A stretch of DNA of 64,000 nt. It comes from Neurospora crassa OR74A. Its lineage: Eukaryota > Ascomycota > Sordariomycetes > Sordariales > Sordariaceae. A program made the position numbers and the translations under genes. The notes below the pieces were generated by a model that was not told the DNA's origin, searched no databases, and saw only the letters and a program-made list of their open reading frames with translations. Each line of letters opens with the position of its first letter. Within the stretch, counting starts at the first letter, position 1. Location: assembly GCF_000182925.2 (NCBI RefSeq), contig NC_026504.1, positions 1,240,001 through 1,304,000 of the forward strand. The letters are read 5' to 3'. Shown here piece by piece: positions 12,501 through 27,350 of this stretch.

Positions 12501-15500
12501 TGGCCTACCCCGCCAAGCCCACCAAGTCCAAGAAGGCTGTGGGGAGCAAGAGCAAGAGCAAGATTGCCGATCGCCTGCGCGTCTTCGAGTCACTTGACGC
12601 CAGGGCCGCGACACCTGCTGATACCGATGGTGGCCCGCCGCCAGCCGCACCATCGACACCACCACCGCAGCACTCTGGCTATCCGCCTCCCCCTCCCCCG
12701 CCCGCGCCATATCTGGTGCGCTCGCCACCGTCACCTGCCATCTCACCCGTTGTCGCAGTTGCCGTGTCTCCGCCAGCGCAGAGAGAGGAACGACGAAAGT
12801 CATCAAGAAGGAGCAGAGATAAAGACAGAGGCTATTCGCGCGACGACGATAACGACTATTATCTATCGGTCCCTCCACCTCCGCCCCCACCGCCGCCTGT
12901 TGTTGCGCTGTCGGGCGCACCACCTGGGGGTTTCCCCGGCGGATTTCCGATCGACGACGACGACGACGACGGTCACCGACCCAGTCGCGACATGCATGGT
13001 GACCATCATGACAACAACCCCGAAAACCACCGAGAACCTGAACTTGTCGATTCTGCAGCCGAACGGAGAGCAAAGAGACGATCCAAAAGGATCTCACCTG
13101 AAGGTGTCGAGTTCGACTTGCCGCCTGCGCCACCCTCGCCCCCACCTGTCGCGCCCGATGCGCCAATTGACGACGAAATGGCAGAGTCAAGATCGCCTCG
13201 AAAGGAGAGGCCCAAGATCAACCGCCAAGGTACAGCTTGGGGTATGGAAGGGAAGAAGCCATCTTCGAGGCCCAAGATCGAACGAGAGCCAAGCGCAAAG
13301 AAAAGGACGGCGCACATCGAGACGCCCGAGAAGCCGCCACGGTTCAGAGAGAAGGATGCGGCGGTGGCGGCGGCCGTAGCAGGAGCGCCAGCTCCAATGC
13401 AAGCGCGCTTCGCTAGCGTCTTCACCAGTACCCCTCCACTGTCGCGATCCATGTCCCAGCGCGAGAAGCGACTTGGTCCCAACGGCAAGCCCATCGCACG
13501 CAGATACTCGGATAGCACCAATGCCGTCGCCAATCCTCCTGCTCCTCCTGCTGCTGCTTCCCCTCCGCCAGAAGATATCTCCTCGAAGGCGGCAAAGGTC
13601 TTGGGTGTCGGTGCCCGTGGTCTCGGAGTTGGTCTTGGCCTTGCGAATGGAATTCTTTCCCATGGCTTTGGGCGAGGTGCTGCTGCTGCGCCTACACGCA
13701 ACAAGCCGAGTAAGTTTTTATGTTGCCGTTTGTTGCAAGACAACGATGTCGCTAACACATCTTTGTGCGACAATGCAGACTTGAACGATGACACGCCTGT
13801 GTCCGGTGCTAATGATCCTGATTTCAGCCCGACCAAGTCAGAACGCCGCAGGGCAAAGGTATGCGACAGCCCAACCATCGCCGCGTCGCAATCGACTCAG
13901 TCAGTTACTAATCACAACTCGCAACAACAGCAATACATGTCCGAGGACGACCACGTCATGTTCGAGATGCCCGAAGCTGCACCCCCCGCTCGTCCCCCAG
14001 TTCGCCGCGTTAGCACCAGCAACGCCAACAAGAAGTCGGGCTTTAGCCTGTTTGGCGTCTTTGGCTCGAAGCAACAGCAAGAACCGCCGCCCCGGCCCGA
14101 ACCTCCTCGTCGAAGCCGAACAGTTCCTACATACCAGACCACAGATGATGAAGGTGGCCGGCACCCCGCAGCCGCATTCGTTCCCGAGACCGACGCCGAG
14201 CGCGAAGCCCGCAGAGCCGCCCGTCGCGCACGCCGTGCAGAGAAAGAAGCAGCCGAGAGAGGCGCCGCCGTACATTCTGCTGAAGAGGCTCGTCGCCAAA
14301 AGGACGAAGCTCGTCGCGAACGTCGCAGAAAACAGGAGGAAGAGGAAGAGGCTCGGAGGCTTGAAGAAAAGGAAGCCCGTCGTGCCGAACGAAGAGCCCG
14401 CAAAGCAAGAGAGGAAGACGATCGCCGTGCAAGAGAAGAGGAAGAACGCCGAGCTGAAGACCAAAGAGAAGCGGAGCGCGCCGAGCGGAGGAGAATACGG
14501 GCCGAACGAGCTGCTGTCGAGGCCGAAGCCGGACATCGTGACGTCAATGGCGGTAGACAACAAGATGAGAGGCGACGAACCACCCGGCGTATGCCTCCTG
14601 AGTCTGACCGTGAGCACGACCGCGACCGCGGAGATGACGAGGAACGGCGAAGGAGAAAAGAGGCTCGCCGTGCTGCCAAGGCTGCTCAGCTTGCTGCTGA
14701 AGCTGCTGCCGATGAGATGGACAGGGCCAGGAGGGAGCGGAGACCGAGAGAAAAGAGCACGGCCAGACCCGAACCACCGAGAGATGCGCCGCCAGATGAA
14801 TACGTCTATCCAACCTCAAGACAGCAATCCAAGGCTCGGAAGCAGGGGCAAGGACAGCATGACGGATGGCCACACTCGGGAACCACGTCGTGGGTCAAGG
14901 ACCATGCTGAAGCTCCTGCTCCCCCATCGCCGCACGGACCTTTAGGTGCCTTTGTCGACGACCATGCCAACGGGCACGTCAATGGTGGTGCACCACCACC
15001 GCCACCTCCTCCTCCTGTTATGCGTCACGAGCTAGACGAGGAAGAGGCTGCTCGGCATGCAAGGAGAGAACGAAGAGCGCGCAGGGAGCAAAAGTACCAC
15101 GCGGCTCAAGCGGCCGCTGAGGAAGCCGAGCGCGAGCGAGACCGTGAAAGGGGAGATGCGGCGTACATTAGTGCGCATGATGATGAGAGGAGACGGACGA
15201 GAAGGAGAAGAGGTGATGAAGAACGACCTGAGCGCGCTGTACGTGAGCGTGATCGTGAGCGTGAGCGTGACCATGCTCGACAGCAGCAGCGAGACCACAG
15301 AGATCGCGATCCCCGAGACCGTGCCGAACGCAGTCAGCGCGATCGAGACCAACGTGAGTACTACAGCGCTCGCGACGACCGGGAACAGCTTCCTCGGCCT
15401 CGGGAGCGGAAGCGTGGGGAACGGGCGGCCGAGTACGACGATCGTGATCCCCGCGCGGAGAGGGGAGACAGGGGAGACAGAGGAGACCGCGGGGGGGACC

Positions 15501-15622
15501 GGACTGGATCCGGCTCCGGCAGTGATGGGAGGGAGAACAGGAGGAGTGGCGGTGGTGGGCCTGGGGATCAGGGCACTACGCCGAGGAGTAGTTGGTGGAA
15601 GAAGATTGCTAGGTTTGGCTAG
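6541..15622 (+). CDS. giant disordered scaffold-like protein: polylysine modules, polyproline tracts, long coiled coil
   Basis: Proposed exons are 6541-6747, 7022-13709 and 13779-15622, giving 2,912 residues. Intron 1 (274 nt; GTGAGT donor at 6748, branch GCTAAC at 7002-7007, acceptor CACAG at 7021) joins a 69-residue N-terminal exon in phase to the long frame. The ATG at 7073 is therefore probably internal. Intron 2 is 69 nt (GTAAGT, GCTAAC, CAG) and in frame. Residues about 280-1320 carry a dozen acidic-aromatic/polylysine modules and repeated PEPEPEP runs. A long Glu/Arg/Ala coiled coil follows (about 1310-1760), with three PRRFT repeats. Seven runs of 6-9 prolines suggest SH3, EVH1 or profilin partners. 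The last quarter is Arg/Glu then Arg/Asp-rich and ends in SSWWKKIARFG. I do not recognise the family. Size and composition recall the Woronin-body tether leashin or septal-pore-associated proteins, but nothing proves this. Confidence 0.8.
7681..10780 (+). repeat. about twelve acidic-aromatic/polylysine protein modules
   Basis: The encoded protein repeats a short pattern: one to three acidic residues, one or two aromatics (usually Trp), 5-10 variable residues, then a basic block such as KKDKKKKKG. Clear copies are EDDFFETFPAVKKKNEK (~8490), PWEVFGAKKKKTR (~8610), EDDFWNHYQTTAKKDKKKSK (~8965), FPWDDVPIKKNKKGGRG (~9103), DDHWDYPISKKDKRKKKGK (~9440), EYDLYSAASSKKSKRDKKG (~9581), HDEWGYSKRDKDKKKKKKG (~9797), SIWSLPSDPKKDKKKRRG (~9950) and SDAWANYANKDKKKGKN (~10103). 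Spacers are PEPEPE and polyproline runs. Confidence 0.8.
11226..11910 (+). repeat. three-copy PRRFT repeat inside the coiled coil
   Basis: Three copies, roughly 270-300 nt apart, share the pattern E-L/F-x-(T/A)-L-x-x-K-K-x-x-(T/S)-P-R-R-F-T-x-x-(E/D)-x-(Q/G)-R-L-(D/Q). The PRRFT cores lie near 11260, 11525 and 11835. Each is followed by about 50-60 residues of Glu/Ala/Arg coiled coil with EEEARIAAEEQAR-type heptads. Confidence 0.85.
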
Positions 15623-15638
15623 TGATATTCTCCCAGTG

Positions 15639-15667
15639 TTTTTTTTTTTTTTTTTTTTTTTTTTTTT
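15639..15667. repeat. poly(T) run of 29
   Basis: An uninterrupted T29 tract begins 17 nt after the giant gene's stop codon, in its 3' UTR on the plus strand. Confidence 0.95.
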
Positions 15668-16481
15668 CGAATTTTGCTTGTTTGCTGATGTAACGAAATT
15701 GGTTCGGCTGGAGTTCTGTGTTTGGGGGAGTTATTGTTGTATGATTTCATGGTTTGGGCCACCACCCATATATGGATGTGGGATGAGTGTGGGAATCAGG
15801 CGGCATGGAGTTCAAGGGACATCTGATTGTGGTTTATTTCTCTTGGGTCGGTTCCGAGGAGCATAATGTCTGCCCCCCATCCGGTCGCTTGTTACATTTA
15901 TTGTTCATGAGAGTGTTTATGATTTGATGATATACACGGATGATGACGAAGAGATAATAATGACACTGTTTTACCAACGTCGTACTTTTATGGTTATAAG
16001 GTGGATGTTGAACTCGGTGTAAGAATGGCGCGGTTTCCTGGATCAATTAGTCTGTTGGAGTACAAGTACAATCTCTGGTCTCGTTATGGCATGTAGATAC
16101 TGCTACACACAGCTCTTTTGAGTTATCTGTGCCGTTGTGTCATTGTGTGCTCATCGTTATCTTTGCCTGTGCGATGGTTTCTGTGCCGAGAGGTTGGTAT
16201 ATATCGAGTGGTTCGTCTCGTCTCTGTCCTATCTCTCCGAGGCCTTCACTCACTGATCACTCTTTAGGCCGTCACCTTCACCATGTACTGCGAAGAAAAC
16301 ATTCCAAAACAGCTCATCATTATCTAGAATCCCCCTTTTCATTGTACCCCCTGGGTATATATAACTACCAGACATTATCCATTACATAACGTTAAGCATG
16401 TCAAACAAAAGACATTTCTCTCATTCACGAATCGAATTGAATCCCCCTTTTCCACCATCTTCATGAACCGACCCAGTTAGC
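15668..16481. other. intergenic region between convergent genes
   Basis: These are the 3' flanks of the giant gene and the NADase gene. Nothing with coding or RNA character was seen. Confidence 0.5.
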
Positions 16482-20121
<3,640 letters not shown>

Positions 20122-20907
20122 CTATTTCTTGATGCCCTTGCTGTCGAGGAAGGCCTTGAGGATGTTGACAAAGTTCTCGAGAGCTGCGAGGTACTCCTTG
20201 AGCTGAGCGTTGACCTTGTCCTGGTCGTCACCGAGCTTGGTATAGAAGTCCTTGCGGTAAGGGCAAGCGCTCATGGCGGCGCTGAAGATGGGCTTGATGA
20301 GGAAGCTGTGGTGGGGCTTGAGGGTGACATCGTAGGCAGCGCGGAACGAGGTAGAAAGCTCCTGGTCAGCGGCGGCGACGTTGTTGGCAAGACCTTTGCA
20401 AGTGAACTCGAGACCCCTGGAGGTTTGCCTGTCAGTATACCGTTCCTTCTTCTTCTTCTTCTTCTGGAGCCGTCCAGCCTAATGTTCTCTTACCTGACGA
20501 GCCAGAGCAGGGCCTGGCCGGCCTTGTTCTCCTTGGCCTTTTGCTCGTTGTTCACAAGGTCCTGGAGAGTCTCGGACTCGGTCGGGGCGGCAAGGAAACG
20601 CTGGCGGATTTTCTAGAACAGATGGAAGCACATTGTTAGCTAGCTGCACTCGGCGTATGTATGGAACCTCGGTCAATGCTGGACTGGACAGCTGACGCAC
20701 CTCGACATTGCCGAGCATGTCGCTCTTGACGGGGGAGAAGGCGGCAGAGCCGAGCACATCGAAGATGGAGACTAGCGACTCGGCAGCCTCGAGGAACTCG
20801 GTGGTGGGAATGGCATTCCCATTGTCGGCCTGGACGGGGACGTCGGTGAAGGAACGCTTGAGGGTGTTGAGGTAGGTACCTCCGGGGGGGATCTGGCCGG
20901 TAGACAT
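20122..20907 (-). CDS. hch: glycolipid transfer protein, HET-C2 type
   Basis: Three exons, 20907-20701, 20612-20494 and 20416-20122, give 206 residues, the usual GLTP length. The introns are 88 nt (GTGCGT donor, GCTAAC branch) and 77 nt (GTAAGA donor, containing a CTT microsatellite). The GLTP fold binds the sugar headgroup with an Asp/Asn/Lys triad, Trp and His. These are visible as D63, N67 and K70 (SDMLGNVE then K), W106 (ALLWLVRG) and H145 (LKPHHSFLIKP). The protein moves glycosphingolipids between membranes in the cytosol. The Podospora homologue HET-C2 is an incompatibility determinant; the N. crassa homologue is called hch. Whether this copy has any incompatibility role cannot be seen. 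Confidence 0.95.
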
Positions 20908-22580
20908 AATGGTGGTAGTGGTGGTGGTGATGGTTGTGTGGATGGTGGTGATGACGATGAAGATGGTTAGTTTGAGAAACGAAAGAGATGAAGAAAGACA
21001 AGTCGAATGTTTAGAAGCAGCAACGGACTCGACGGAACGTGGTGGGAAAGGGGGCCGGTCACTCCATGGCGGAGTGGAACAGTGGAACTTGAAACTGTCA
21101 CCATCCCCAATCATTCGACCGTGCCCCGCCCAGAGCTAGGGGACAAGTACCTGAAGGCGGCTGTGCTTAGGCTCGCTAGGGCAAAGAGTACATGTCCCGA
21201 CACGCGGCAATGGAACCAAGAAGGTGCCCCCTCCCCCGCAAATCTGTTGTGTCCCTACTCCCTAGCTCGTCCACTGAAGCCGGTGGTGGTCCCTTTGAAA
21301 CGCACGGTGTTGAGGGGGTTACAGAAGGCAGGAATGGAAAAGGAAGATTCAACATTCTGCAATGATTGACTTGCATGTTTCGAACAACAGAACCCACTGT
21401 GAACCCTTGATGTTGCGACAGGGAAAGCTTCCCCTTGCCTTGCTACACTACCTTACCTACCTAGGTAGCTAGGTCAGTACTCCTTATCGATTAGGGAAGA
21501 GCACCTTGAGGTTTGTGGTTCAGGCCGCGCGGTAGGAACGAAGGAACAGGACGATGCTTCTCAACATGACGAGACGAGGATACCGCGGAATTGTAGCCAA
21601 GTATTGGTCAGAGGGGTGCTCAAGACCCACTATTCTGCGCTTGGAGCTCCCCGGTGGATACGCGTTCCTGAAAGTCTCGAACTCGTCCATGATTGAGGAG
21701 GGCTTCCACGACTGAAAACCCATTTGACCGAGGCGCAGCGAGCTGTCTTGTATCAATTGGACCCTCAAAGCCTCTTCAGAACACGGCAGTTCCTGTAATC
21801 GACATTGTCAATTTGAGACAATCCAAGGCTGTCAGCTTCAATTAACGGAACAGCATGCGGTGCACACTCACACAAACACACAGGCCACGCGGTCGCATCA
21901 AATGCAATGCAATGCGGCGACACAAGAACTGCTAGCATGACGTCATTCCGAAGCCATGTTAGTGATGATGGTTTACATAGCCGCTTCCCTTTGGTGTTGT
22001 TTTTTTCCCTTCAATTTCTTTCACCCAACCCGGTCTTCCACTTTACCTACGGCTGGACCTTTTGCGCCTCTTGTGTAATTGCAGCGACTTCTTCCCTCGG
22101 CCAACCAGAAATTACGCGGAGCAAGAAAAGGTGATGACCAAGGCGGATCAGAGATGCCGAGGGTTGGGGAAGTCGCATCACTCGCACGTTATTCCACCCT
22201 AAACCGCCCTCTCCATGTTTCTTGGAAGCACCCGAAACACCCTAGGCACACGTAGTATTCAACCTATTCTCGAACGAACCTTGTTTATTCTCCGAGCCAA
22301 CTTTTCTTTCTCGACGGCATTCTGATTCTCGTCATCCTCCCCCCTGCTCCAAGCGGGCTTCCCTTCCTTCCACTCGGCATCCTTGTTGCGCTTACCCTTT
22401 TGCTTCTTAAAGAACAGGCTTCCGTCGTTTATCTAGAGTAGAAAGCACCCTACGTACTTTAGCGCCTCCGCCTTGCTGGCCTAGTCGGAATTCCCAGATA
22501 CCCTTTCAATTCTTTACAGAAAGTCAACATCACATTGTTTCGCCCAATTGTGCTTCTGAGCATCAAGCACTGCCACGACA
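20908..22580. other. intergenic, divergent promoters of GLTP and phospholipase D
   Basis: The 1.7 kb between two divergent genes includes ATG-proximal (GGT)-type repeats just upstream of the GLTP start, a palindromic patch around TACCTACCTAGGTA at 21454-21467, and pyrimidine-rich leader sequence before 22581. No gene was supported. Confidence 0.45.
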
Positions 22581-25477
22581 ATGGCTACCGATCTGGCTGC
22601 AGATGGTGGTCCTGCTCAGAACCATAAACAGGAACATAAAAGGAGCACCAGCGAAAAGCTCAAGCATCCGTTTCGCGAGCTCCGCGAAAAGCTGGCCAAT
22701 AGCAGTTTACACGAACATCTGGTCCACGAGAAGCACAAAATCGGAAAGTTCAAGAACTTGGTCAACCCCCAGCATCGCCATGACGAGGAACACGAAATAG
22801 CCTGCGACGAAAAGCGAACAAGCATCTGCACCTCCCATCGTTTCGAGTCCTTCTTTCCTGAGCGGGATGGCAACAATATCAAGTGGTATGTCGACGGCCG
22901 AGACTACTTTTGGGTAAGTTGACTTCCTCTGATCATGCAGATAATTCCAGCTTACAACCATGCTAGGCTGTCTCTGTGGCTCTCGAAAAGGCAAAAGAGA
23001 CTATCTACATTGCCGACTGGTGGCTTTCCCCCGAACTCTTCCTGCGTCGTCCTCCCGCCTATAACCAGGAATGGAGACTTGACCAAATTCTCAAACGTCG
23101 TGCTGAAGCCGGCGTCAAGATCTATGTCATTGTATACCGCGAAGTCGAAGCCGCAATTACTTGCAATTCTGCTCATACCAAGCATGCCCTACAGGCACTC
23201 TGCCCAGAAGGCTCACCAGGGTACGGAAACATCACGGTCATGCGCCATCCCGACCACAATGTCCTGGAGAACGTTGCCGACATGACTTTTTACTGGGCCC
23301 ATCACGAAAAGTTCCTTGTCATTGACTACGAAATGGCCTTCATTGGTGGCCTCGATCTCTGCTTCGGCCGTTGGGACTACCATCAGCACAGCTTGTCTGA
23401 TATGCACCCTGAAGGTATCGCCAACGAAATCTGGCCTGGTCAAGACTTCAACAACAATCGTATCATGGACTTCAAAAACGTCAAGGATTGGAAGCAGAAC
23501 GAGCTGTCCAAGGCAGAGCATGGCCGTATGCCGTGGCATGATGTCGCCATGGGAGTGTTGGGTCCCTGTGTCTACGACATTGCTGAACACTTCGTTCTTC
23601 GTTGGAATTTCATCAAGCGAGACAAGTACAAGCGTGACAAGCGCTATGACTGGATTGAGCTACAAGGTCGGCAAGGCGAGGATGAAGATCTAGTTGGAGT
23701 CCAGAGGCCCAGATTTCCCGTGGGCGAATACGTCGTTCATCCGCTCACTCCCCTCGCCAGCAAACCTATCGTCGACCGAGGCACCATACACGCCCAACTC
23801 GTCCGCTCCAGTGCTGACTGGTCGAGCGGAATCCTTACCGAACACTCGATCCAGAACGCTTATAGCGACATCATTCGCAACGCACAGCACTACGTCTACA
23901 TCGAGAACCAATTCTTCATCACGGCCACTGGAAAAGAACAATCACCCATCCACAACACGATAGGCCGCGCCATAGTAGACGCCGTAGTCCGTGCTGCCAA
24001 GGAAGGCAGAAAGTTCCGCGTTATCATTCTCATCCCTGCTATTCCTGGATTTGCGGGTGACCTGCGCGATAATGCCGCTTTGGGTACCCGTGCCATCATG
24101 GACTACCAATACAAGTCTATCTGCCGTGGAGAGCACAGTATCTTTGAGCAGATCCGCAAGGAAGGAGTGGATCCCAATCAGCACATCTTTTTCTTCAACT
24201 TGCGAAGTTACGATCGACTTAACAGGACCGCTGCCGAGAAAAGGATGGAACAAGAAGCTGGAGTATCATATCAGGAACTCCAGCGAGCCCAGGCGGAGGA
24301 AGTCATGAGTGAAGGAATCCACGGCACCTACGACCCCCAAGGTGGCCGTGATTCCCACATGGGCAGCCGAGGAGATCAGAAAGACACCCTGCAGGATTCC
24401 GAAGAGCAGAAGCACAGCCGTGATGCGAAGAAGCGATTCGAGGAAGCTAGGAGCAAAGTAGAAAAGGAAGGGACCGGCGGTGATGAAAAGGTGAGCGCAT
24501 ACGCCAACGCCGACGGCGAGCTGGACGGCAACATCAACGGAGGCCACTTCAACGGCAGTAACCCGAACGCCTCGGAAACCAGTAGCCCGTCGAGGGGTCA
24601 AGACAATACCCGCACCCAGTCCAATTTTACCGTTGCCCACCACGCCATGGCCCACACAGGATCCGTGGCCGATGTCGCCTGGAACGGCGACCCGGAGGAC
24701 GAAATCAACAACTGGATCCAGGAGGAGCTCTACGTGCACGCCAAGGTGCTCATCGCGGACGACCGCATCGTCATCTGCGGCTCCAGCAACCTCAACGATC
24801 GCAGCCAGCTGGGCTATCACGACAGTGAGCTGAGTATCATTATGGAGGACAAGAAGACCGTCCAGACTACCATGGACGGCCAGCCGTTCGAGGCCGGGTG
24901 GCACGCTACCTCGCTACGTCGGTACTTGTGGCGGGAGCATCTCGGTCTCCTGCCGCCGCAGGATCTGGACGCTGGTGATGATCCGAACGCGCAGCCTCCG
25001 GGCGATGACTCGCCCAATGATGCGTGGGAGCGGCATGAGAGCTGGAAGCTGGTGGAGGATCCTCTGAGCGATGAGCTGTGGGAAATGTGGACGAGTAGAG
25101 CGACCAAGAATACCGAAGTGTTCCGTCACTTGTTCCATGCTGATCCTGATGATCACGGTAAGCTTTTCCTCACCTACAAGCGCCCCCCCCCCCCCCCCCC
25201 CCTTCCCTTTTTTTTTTTTTCTTTTCCTCGTGATGACACAACTAACCATCAACAACAAAAAGTAAAAACCTTCGACGAATACAATGCCTTTCTCCCCGCC
25301 AAGGGCGTCAAACCAGGTCACATCTTTGACCGATACATGCCGCCCGAAGACGCCCGGAAGAAGCTGAGTCAAGTGAAGGGGCATCTAGTATGGATGCCGC
25401 TCGACTTCCTCAAGGATGCGGACATGGCAGAGCGCGGGCTACAGGTGAACTCGTGGACCGAAAGTGTTTATACCTAG
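22581..25477 (+). CDS. phospholipase D (two HKD motifs)
   Basis: Exons 22581-22913, 22967-25157 and 25263-25477 give 912 residues. Intron 1 is 53 nt (GTAAGT, acceptor CTAG). Intron 2 is 105 nt, in frame, with an ACTAAC branch and C20/T homopolymers. Two catalytic HxKx4D motifs are intact: HHEKFLVID (H224, K226) and HAKVLIADD (H702, K704). They are followed by GGLD and the GSSNLNDRS signature, and the IENQFF segment typical of eukaryotic PLD1/PLD2/SPO14 lies between them. It hydrolyses phosphatidylcholine to phosphatidic acid and choline. Unlike yeast Spo14 it has no PX or PH domain; the short basic N-terminus (SEKLKHPFRELREKL) may bind membranes. A charged, Ser/Asn-rich insertion (about residues 555-680) precedes the second HKD. 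It looks functional. Confidence 0.95.
25183..25220. repeat. C20 followed by C/T homopolymer in PLD intron 2
   Basis: Twenty consecutive C, then TTCCC and about twelve T, fill the middle of the second intron of the phospholipase D gene. The frame stays open through it by chance. Confidence 0.95.
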
Positions 25478-27350
25478 GTGGGCGTGCCACGGTGGGTGCG
25501 ACTGAGGATTATTGATTGGACTGAGAGGATGTATGTTTGAGTACTGTGGAATATAAAAATGGGGAGGCTTGAGAAGGTATGTTCTAATAAGTAATGTCTT
25601 CCGAGAGACAGGTTTCTCATGACGACGAATGAATGATATGGCCAACGGGAAAGGATGGGTTGGATGGCGCGTGAGGGCATTATTATCATTCCGAAGTGTA
25701 ACATTGTTAGTGAATATGAATATAATGACTGATGATGTATCTGGAGTGTGGTTTAAGTGGTCTTATCGATGTCTGAGTTGTTTATTTAGGTGCTGAAGAG
25801 ACAGTGGTGATTGAGCAGGACCAAAGGACAGCAAGGTGCTCAGGTTGAAGTTTGTTGGTTCAAGGCATTCCACAACCTTCAAAGGAAAATAAAAAAAAAA
25901 GAACCCAAGGCAAGGAAGAGAAACAGAATGTTACAATGATTGTTGAAGAGAGAGAAAAAAGAAACCAGAAATAGTGTGCTTCAGTTGCATGGGGCTTAGA
26001 AGCTTACTTGTACATAGCTCGAAGTAAGGCAGGAAGCCTTGATATCAAAACAAACGCTACCCAAAGTGAACCCTCTGGTTGACCTTATCGGCATGTCCTC
26101 CACTCCATTGCGGCATCAAAAGCTGCATTTGATCCTTGAAAAACGAAACGTTGATGTGGCACGCTGATACCAGGCTTGATGCTAGATGCGGCGCTACGAA
26201 GTTTTCCCCTCCACCTTTCCGCCGCTCGAGGGTGTACTATGTGTGGTACAATTCATCAGGCGTCATTCCCTATCTTTCATCTATCTTTTTTCCATTGTCA
26301 CTGGCGTCCTTCCGGACCGTCGTTCCCAGTGTTATGGTAAGCAGGTTGGATAAACAATTACCCAGAACAGACCAGGCCAGGAGATGGTGACCAAATGTGA
26401 GCCTCATGGGAACGTGGATTTCTCAATAAAAAAAAATAAAAAAATAAAAAATAAAGAAGAAATTAAAAAAAATGATTCCTCTGGTGTCAGGCCGACCACA
26501 TTCCGGAGTACTGGCCTACCTACACCAAACAGCTCTCTCTAGTAACCACATGTCTGTGACGGTCGCAGGTCCGGCAGGGACTGACTGGGCAAGCAAAGCA
26601 CAGAAAGAAAGGCTGTAGTAAAAAAGAATGAAACGCTTTTCCCCGAGAGCCTACCTACCTAGGTCTATGTAAAGGCGAGCTGCGGTACGGGACATTATGC
26701 GTGTCCTCGTGGGATTGGAAGCCTTATGTGTGTCTTTTAGTGTAGGCAACCCGGCATCCATCCACTGTTTGGCATTCCCGCGCCTGTGAATGTATGTATG
26801 TATGTATGTAACGCTGAATGGGACAAATCTGTAAAACCCTATTTAGCTGCATATGCAGGCAGGGTCAATCTGGCGAGAAATCCTATTCGACGCCTTTCTA
26901 TTAAAGGTGAAAAGAAGAGGAGTGCCCTCCGGTTCGAGACCTGTCAAGGAGTGCTTATCTCACTTCGTTGTTAGAAGATGATAGGCCCCCGTGGTAATTC
27001 GATATAAAGTAATGCCAGCCGAAGATGGAGACGATCATCAAAATGATTGAACATTCCAACAGACCAATCTTCGACCGCGATTAGAGATGAGGCTCTAAGA
27101 GAAATGAGGGGGGTTGGCCAAACTGAAGGGCAGGCGCTCAGGAAGTTTGAGAACCGTCTGGAGGGCAATGGGAACAACAGCCAGTCAGGAAGGCGACTTC
27201 GAGTTTGAGATGTAATGGGATAAATATACTTCTATATCACCATCCTCTCTCTGCTTGTCCAAGATCTCCCAAGACGGCAACATTCTTGACTTTATTTGAC
27301 CTTTTAACTCGGTTGACCTAACAGACACAACCAATCCATGTCGGCCGACC
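25478..27350. other. 1.9-kb intergenic region
   Basis: PLD 3' flank and membrane-gene promoter. It contains an A-rich stretch at 26427-26470, a TACCTACCTAGGT palindrome-like patch at 26652-26664 and a TGTA microsatellite. No coding frame was supported. Confidence 0.45.
26791..26810. repeat. (TGTA)5 microsatellite
   Basis: Five perfect TGTA units in the intergenic region upstream of the membrane-protein gene. Confidence 0.95.

Noticed and set aside
13710-13778. Reading the 69 nt at 13710-13778 as coding in the giant gene
   Set aside because: It has a GTAAGT donor, GCTAAC branch and CAG acceptor and encodes an out-of-character Cys/Leu-rich segment, so it is better taken as an in-frame intron.
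6541-15622. Firm naming of the giant protein as the Woronin-body tether leashin
   Set aside because: Only size and composition agree; I could not identify a diagnostic N- or C-terminal segment.
26860-26955. tRNA candidate around CGGTTCGAGACC
   Set aside because: The T-arm-like sequence lacks matching acceptor, D and anticodon stems on either strand.
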